NCBI GenBank assembly: GCA_029007785.1
Contig: JAQXIM010000144.1
Span: 1-46,983 of the forward strand
Origin: Clostridiales bacterium
GTDB taxonomy: Bacteria; Bacillota; Clostridia; Lachnospirales; Lachnospiraceae
Direction of reading: 5' to 3'
Length of the DNA stretch: 46,983 nt
A program made the translations under genes and the position numbers. Of this stretch, positions 43,724-46,983 are shown one piece after another (position 1 is the first letter of the stretch; each line of letters begins with the position of its first letter). Under the pieces are notes generated by a model. That model was given only the letters and a program-made list of their open reading frames with translations. It did no database searches and was not told the DNA's origin.

Positions 43724-43755
43724 AAAAAAGATACCGCAGCTGCGGTATCTTTTTT
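43724..43755 (+). terminator. Terminator of the aminotransferase gene
   Basis: A perfect palindrome AAAAAAGATACCGCAGC (43724-43740) with TGCGGTATCTTTTTT (43741-43755), A and T tracts on both sides. Confidence 0.92.
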
Positions 43756-43934
43756 AATGGAATAGGAACTCCGTTCCTATTCCATTAAACCCTCCGGGAG
43801 GATGCGCATGCCGCGCCAATGGAAATTTGGCTGCAGGAGCAGCCGCGCGGCAGCGCGAGAGTTCCGCAAGCGGAACTCTTTGTTTCTATAATAGGAACTT
43901 TGTTCCTATTCCATTAAACCCTCCGGGAGGATGC
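43756..43934. repeat. Composite palindromic repeat element with two 45-bp direct repeats
   Basis: Two copies of a 45-bp unit (AATAGGAAC..CCGGGAGGATGC) begin at 43761 and 43890 with offset 129. Each contains the hairpins AGGAAC-NNN-GTTCCT and CCTCCGGGAGG; the first also has TAATGGAAT/ATTCCATTA. Between them are GAGTTCCGC-AA-GCGGAACTC and other stems. The remaining gap 43935-44057 shows no other clear signal. Confidence 0.85.
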
Positions 43935-44057
43935 AGAACTGACAGAATGTCAGTCTACCTTATCTTGTTTTGGATAAAACGGTAGAAAAATGAAAGCAGC
44001 AGTGGTACAATAATAAAAGTTTCGACTGTAGATGCACACAGTAGGAAAGGAGAAAAA

Positions 44058-44438
44058 ATGGATCCGATTATTAAACAGGTATTTACGCAGAAAGATTACG
44101 ACGAGATCATGAAGCTGGAACATCATACCACTAAAGAGTTTTATCAATCGACACCGGTGGATGACTGGGTAGTAAAGGTTACCCATAAGCCTCAGCGTTT
44201 TAAAACAGAGAGAATGATTTATATTGTACAGTTAAATCATTACAAGGATGATGATCTGGCCAATGATGATATGTATTGGCGGGCAGAGCCGAAAAAATTC
44301 TTTGACGGTACCCCCACTTTGGAACAGATCTGGGAGGCTCTTCAGAAGAATCTGGATTATTTCAATGATGTGGAAGAATTCCATATTAAAGAATTAAATC
44401 TGACTTTTGATCCGGAACATCCGGAATTTGATTCCTGA
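44058..44438 (+). CDS. Small uncharacterised protein (126 residues)
   Basis: I do not recognise the family. The sequence is acidic, with aromatic residues spread evenly (YDEIMKLEHHTTKEFY, DDMYWRAEPKKFF, DYFNDVEEFHIKELNLTFD). It is a soluble-looking mixed alpha/beta protein without signal or Cys. AAAGGAG precedes ATG 44058. It lies 76 bp before an MFS transporter gene on the same strand, so co-transcription is possible. Confidence 0.7.
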   Translation: MDPIIKQVFTQKDYDEIMKLEHHTTKEFYQSTPVDDWVVKVTHKPQRFKTERMIYIVQLNHYKDDDLANDDMYWRAEPKKFFDGTPTLEQIWEALQKNLDYFNDVEEFHIKELNLTFDPEHPEFDS

Positions 44439-44514
44439 TGTTCCATTGGCAAACCGCTGAATGGATCAATATAGATCAGAATACAGAAGAGTATTTCTGA
44501 CAAGGAGAAATATT

Positions 44515-45690
44515 ATGACGACATCAATGAAGCGTTCCCGTAAGCTGCTGAGTATTGTAATCGTATTTTTCTGGGCATCGGAATATTGTCATGTACCTTA
44601 CTTTACTCCTTACCTTACCATGCTGGGCTTTGGTGCCTCGGCCATTGGTATTATGGCGGGAACCTATGGATTTACGCAGATGCTGGTGCGTATCCCTTTG
44701 GGTATTGCCACGGATATTACCAGCGGTTATCGATATGTGGTCATCATGGGAACGGTGTTTACCACCGTTTCTTCTTTTGGACTCATGTTTGCCACATCCA
44801 GTGTGCTGATTGTTTTCTGCCGCTTCCTTGCCGGTGTGGCGGCGTCTACCTGGCTGGCATTTTCCGTTCTTTATTCGGCCTATTATGATCCCAGCGAGGG
44901 AGTCCAGGCCATGACTAATATCAATGTTTTCAATAATGGAGGTAAGCTTCTTGCTTTCGTTCTGGGAACCATCGTAGCAACCATCTGGGGCTACAAATGG
45001 CCCCTGCTGATCAGCTTCCTCACCGGTGTTGTAGCTGTGATTTTCGCTCTTCAGCTGAAGGAGGTTCCGATTAAAAAGGAACCCATGAAGCTTACTGCTC
45101 TGGCAGGAACGTTCTGCAATCCCGGTGTTCTGGTTCCCGCCTTCTTTGCCATCATTCTTCAGATGGTAATCCAGGGAACGGCCTTTTCCTTCACCTCCAC
45201 TGTGGCAGAAATGCTTGGGGCAAGCCGGATGGAAATCGGAATCAATACTTCTCTCTTTACCGTAGTACAGGTTCTGGCCGGCGGCTGGCTGGGCAAGCAT
45301 TTTACTCCCAAACTGGGAACCACCCGTTCCGTGGGAGCCGGCTTTTTCTGTCTGGCAGCTTCCTGCGGACTGGTAGCTATTGCTCCCAATATCTGGTTCC
45401 TTTTCCTGGCCCAGATTATCGGTGGTGTCGGAAATATTCTGCTGATGTCCATTCTCATGGCTCTGGCCATTAAAATGGTACCGGTAGAAAATAAGTCCAC
45501 AGCCATGGGCCTTTTCCAGGCTCTTTACGGAATCGGCATGACCGCAGGTCCTGTCCTGATCGGTCATCTGGTAGATGGCTGCGGTTACCATGCAGCCTAT
45601 CTGCTGTTTGCAGCTGTTTGTCTGGCTTCTCTGGTATTGGCACTGGTTCTTCTTCCCATGCTCGAACGCAGAGGTGCAAAGATGGAATAA
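44515..45690 (+). CDS. Major facilitator superfamily transporter
   Basis: The 391-residue protein has twelve predicted helices and the MFS loop GIATDITSGYRYVV between helices 2 and 3 (variant of G-x-x-x-D-R-x-G-R). The second half contains ALYGIGMTAGPVLIGHLVD. It is a secondary transporter; the substrate cannot be read. I use ATG 44515, 7 nt after AAGGAG, rather than the upstream in-frame ATG at 44461. A bidirectional terminator follows. Confidence 0.88.
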   Translation: MTTSMKRSRKLLSIVIVFFWASEYCHVPYFTPYLTMLGFGASAIGIMAGTYGFTQMLVRIPLGIATDITSGYRYVVIMGTVFTTVSSFGLMFATSSVLIVFCRFLAGVAASTWLAFSVLYSAYYDPSEGVQAMTNINVFNNGGKLLAFVLGTIVATIWGYKWPLLISFLTGVVAVIFALQLKEVPIKKEPMKLTALAGTFCNPGVLVPAFFAIILQMVIQGTAFSFTSTVAEMLGASRMEIGINTSLFTVVQVLAGGWLGKHFTPKLGTTRSVGAGFFCLAASCGLVAIAPNIWFLFLAQIIGGVGNILLMSILMALAIKMVPVENKSTAMGLFQALYGIGMTAGPVLIGHLVDGCGYHAAYLLFAAVCLASLVLALVLLPMLERRGAKME

Positions 45691-45697
45691 AAAATCA

Positions 45698-45736
45698 AAC
45701 AAATCAGCGGACAGGAATTCTGCCCGCTGATTTGTT
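45698..45736. terminator. Bidirectional terminator between MFS and CYTH genes
   Basis: A 13-bp perfect stem AACAAATCAGCGG (45698-45710) with CCGCTGATTTGTT (45724-45736), A/T-rich on both sides. Confidence 0.85.
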
Positions 45737-45753
45737 AAGAAAATGCCTTTGAA

Positions 45754-46248
45754 TTATTCTTGCCTACAGTCATTTGGAGTCTGGGCAAAAAAGGATTTGC
45801 CGGGATAAGAACTGCGGCTCATGGTACTGTTGTGAAAACGGCTGTCGATGGTAACATCTTCTCCCAGCCAGGCAGGCGGAACAAAGGAAGCTGCTTCCTC
45901 AGCGGTAGGAAATTCCACCTCCGCCATAGCCATATCGTTGAAAGGCTCCTCAAATACATCCAATTCCACCGTATAAGGAGGAAGCGGAATTTTGTAACGG
46001 CGTTTACGGATAATATTTCCGTCCGCTTTTGTTTTCAGATGCTCATACGCCTTGGCATTCAAAGGAAGATTGTATTCCTCCCGGATCATTTTACCGCCGC
46101 CTTTGTAGGTGAGAATATATTCATCATCCTGCCGGCGAATCCGAACCACCGGATGGGTGCAGAGATAAGCCTGTTCAATCAGATGAAAAGGATACTCGTT
46201 TAAATTCTCCGGAATAACGGGAGGAAGAAATTTGCGTTCGATTTCCAT
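45754..46248 (-). CDS. CYTH domain protein (triphosphate-binding)
   Basis: The 164-residue protein begins with the EXEXK signature MEIERKFL (E2, E4, K6), the hallmark of CYTH proteins (class IV adenylate cyclase, thiamine triphosphatase, inorganic triphosphatase). Later charged strands (VVRIRRQDDEYILTYK, IIRKRRYKIPL, AEVEFPTAEEA) complete the barrel. Bacterial relatives of this size often hydrolyse inorganic triphosphate; the real substrate is uncertain. AAAGGAGA precedes ATG 46248. The gene is monocistronic, next to the repeat tract. Confidence 0.85.
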   Translation of the reverse strand: MEIERKFLPPVIPENLNEYPFHLIEQAYLCTHPVVRIRRQDDEYILTYKGGGKMIREEYNLPLNAKAYEHLKTKADGNIIRKRRYKIPLPPYTVELDVFEEPFNDMAMAEVEFPTAEEAASFVPPAWLGEDVTIDSRFHNSTMSRSSYPGKSFFAQTPNDCRQE

Positions 46249-46344
46249 CCATGTTCTCCTTTTATTGTTCTATTCTAATCTAATCTTAAGAGGAGCAGAG
46301 AACATTGTCAAGAATCCCAGGCAAGGAACGCTATTACACAATTG

Positions 46345-46689
46345 GACACACACCGTCTTAAACAAGGTCATCATCGATAACTCACAGGATACACACCGTC
46401 TTAAACAAGGTCATCATCGACAACTTACAGGACACACACCGTCTTAAACAAGGCCATCATCGACAACTCACAGGACACACACCGTCCTAAACAAGGCCAT
46501 CATCGACAACTCACAGGACACACACCGTCCTAAACGAGGTCATCAACAATAACTCAAAGGACACACACCGTCCTAAACGAGGCCATTAACGATAACTCAC
46601 AGGGCACACCGTCCTAAAAGACACCATTAACGATAACTCACAGGGCACACCGTCCTAAAAGACACCATCAACGATAACTCACAGGACAC
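46345..46689. repeat. Minisatellite of eight 43/41-bp tandem units
   Basis: The motif CACCGTC starts each unit at 46351, 46394, 46437, 46480, 46523, 46566 (period 43) and 46607, 46648 (period 41). A typical unit continues TTAAACAAGGTCATCATCGA and ends TAACTCACAGG. The units differ at a few positions but have no unique spacers, so it is not a CRISPR array. Confidence 0.93.
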
Positions 46690-46690
46690 A

Positions 46691-46877
46691 GCTGAGGGAA
46701 GATAAAAACAAATCACAGTGACGATAGCGAGGCTTCCGTCGAGAGGCCTGCGCTAGCATCCGCCACCGAGCGAACTGTCTGAGCCGAAGGCGAGTTTTCG
46801 CGAATGGCGGATCAAAAAGCGCGCGGGCCGAACAGGAAACGAAGCGTGTCACGTGATTGTTCTTATCTTCCCTCAGC
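46691..46877. mobile_element. MITE-like 187-bp element with 25-26 bp terminal inverted repeats
   Basis: The left end GCTGAGGGAAGATAAAAACA (46691 on) and the right end, read in reverse, GCTGAGGGAAGATAAGAACA (46877 back) form TIRs of 25-26 bp with one substitution and one gap. The interior contains a second inverted pair, CATCCGCCA/TGGCGGATC (about 46757 and 46805), and CG-rich segments. No target-site duplication is evident. It carries no gene. It could be a non-autonomous transposon or a structured RNA element. Confidence 0.75.
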
Positions 46878-46880
46878 GTA

Positions 46881-46983
46881 CCCGGAAAGGAGTCCGGAAG
46901 GAGCCCGGAAGAGTCCGGAAGGAGCCCGGAAGGAGCCTGGAAGGAGTCCGGAAGGAGTCCGGAAGGAGCCCGGAAGAGTCCGG
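46881..46983. repeat. 11-bp tandem array of GGAGTCCGGAA type
   Basis: About nine units of GGAG(T/C)CCGGAA, with some 10-bp units (GAGTCCGGAA), run from the edge of the TIR element to the window end and probably continue beyond it. Confidence 0.9.

Noticed and set aside
46345-46689. CRISPR array
   Set aside because: The units repeat over their whole length; there are no unique spacers between conserved repeats, and no cas genes are near.

Overview
The window looks like chromosomal DNA of a Gram-positive Clostridia, most probably Lachnospiraceae. The support is the gene content: a SCIFF peptide with its radical SAM maturase, a DnaD-like protein next to a DnaC/DnaI-type helicase loader, a divergent 386-residue PRPP synthetase, a Sua5-YwlE-RpiB cluster, T-box and SAM-I leaders, and strong GGAGG ribosome binding sites. 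Species cannot be named from the sequence alone. No rRNA, tRNA, CRISPR array, phage or transposase gene was seen.

Layout. 1-575: 3' end of an FtsX-like ABC permease. 687-4990 (minus): a T-box-controlled TRAP transporter operon, dctQ followed by a 1113-residue protein in which the DctM membrane subunit is fused to two tandem DctP-like binding proteins. 5274-6047 (minus): aroD. 6311-10661: sbcD-sbcC. 10703-13259 (minus): two half-size chromate transporter proteins and a MATE exporter. 13525-19284: homocysteine methyltransferase, threonylcarbamoyl-AMP synthase, YwlE-type phosphatase, rpiB and a large unknown membrane-anchored protein. 19473-24518: murA, a SAM-I riboswitch with metK, a small membrane protein, murC. 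24519-28066: a cluster of DnaA-box-like 9-mers ahead of the helicase-loading genes, then prs. 28254-30637: a radical SAM protein (minus) and rpsF-ssb-rpsR, with a 43-bp triple repeat between them. 30949-38722: an Orn/Lys/Arg decarboxylase-family protein, the SCIFF peptide and maturase, a subtilisin-like protease (minus) and an exported papain-like protease. 38743-41692: an LspA-like protein (minus), a trigger-factor-like lipoprotein and an unknown protein. 42425-46248: a class Ic aspartate aminotransferase, a small unknown protein, an MFS transporter and a CYTH protein (minus). 46249-46983: a gene-free, repeat-dense tract.

Most genes are housekeeping: envelope precursors (murA, murC), methionine/SAM (homocysteine methyltransferase, metK), replication and repair (dnaD-like, dnaC-like, ssb, sbcCD), translation (rpsF, rpsR, tsaC). 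The most unusual parts are (1) the DctM-DctP-DctP fusion under a T-box, (2) the 187-bp element with 25-26 bp terminal inverted repeats at 46691-46877 plus a related fragment at 41678-41735 that supplies a stop codon, (3) the tandem DnaA-box-like 9-mers before the helicase-loader genes, and (4) the SCIFF locus flanked by two different peptidase genes.
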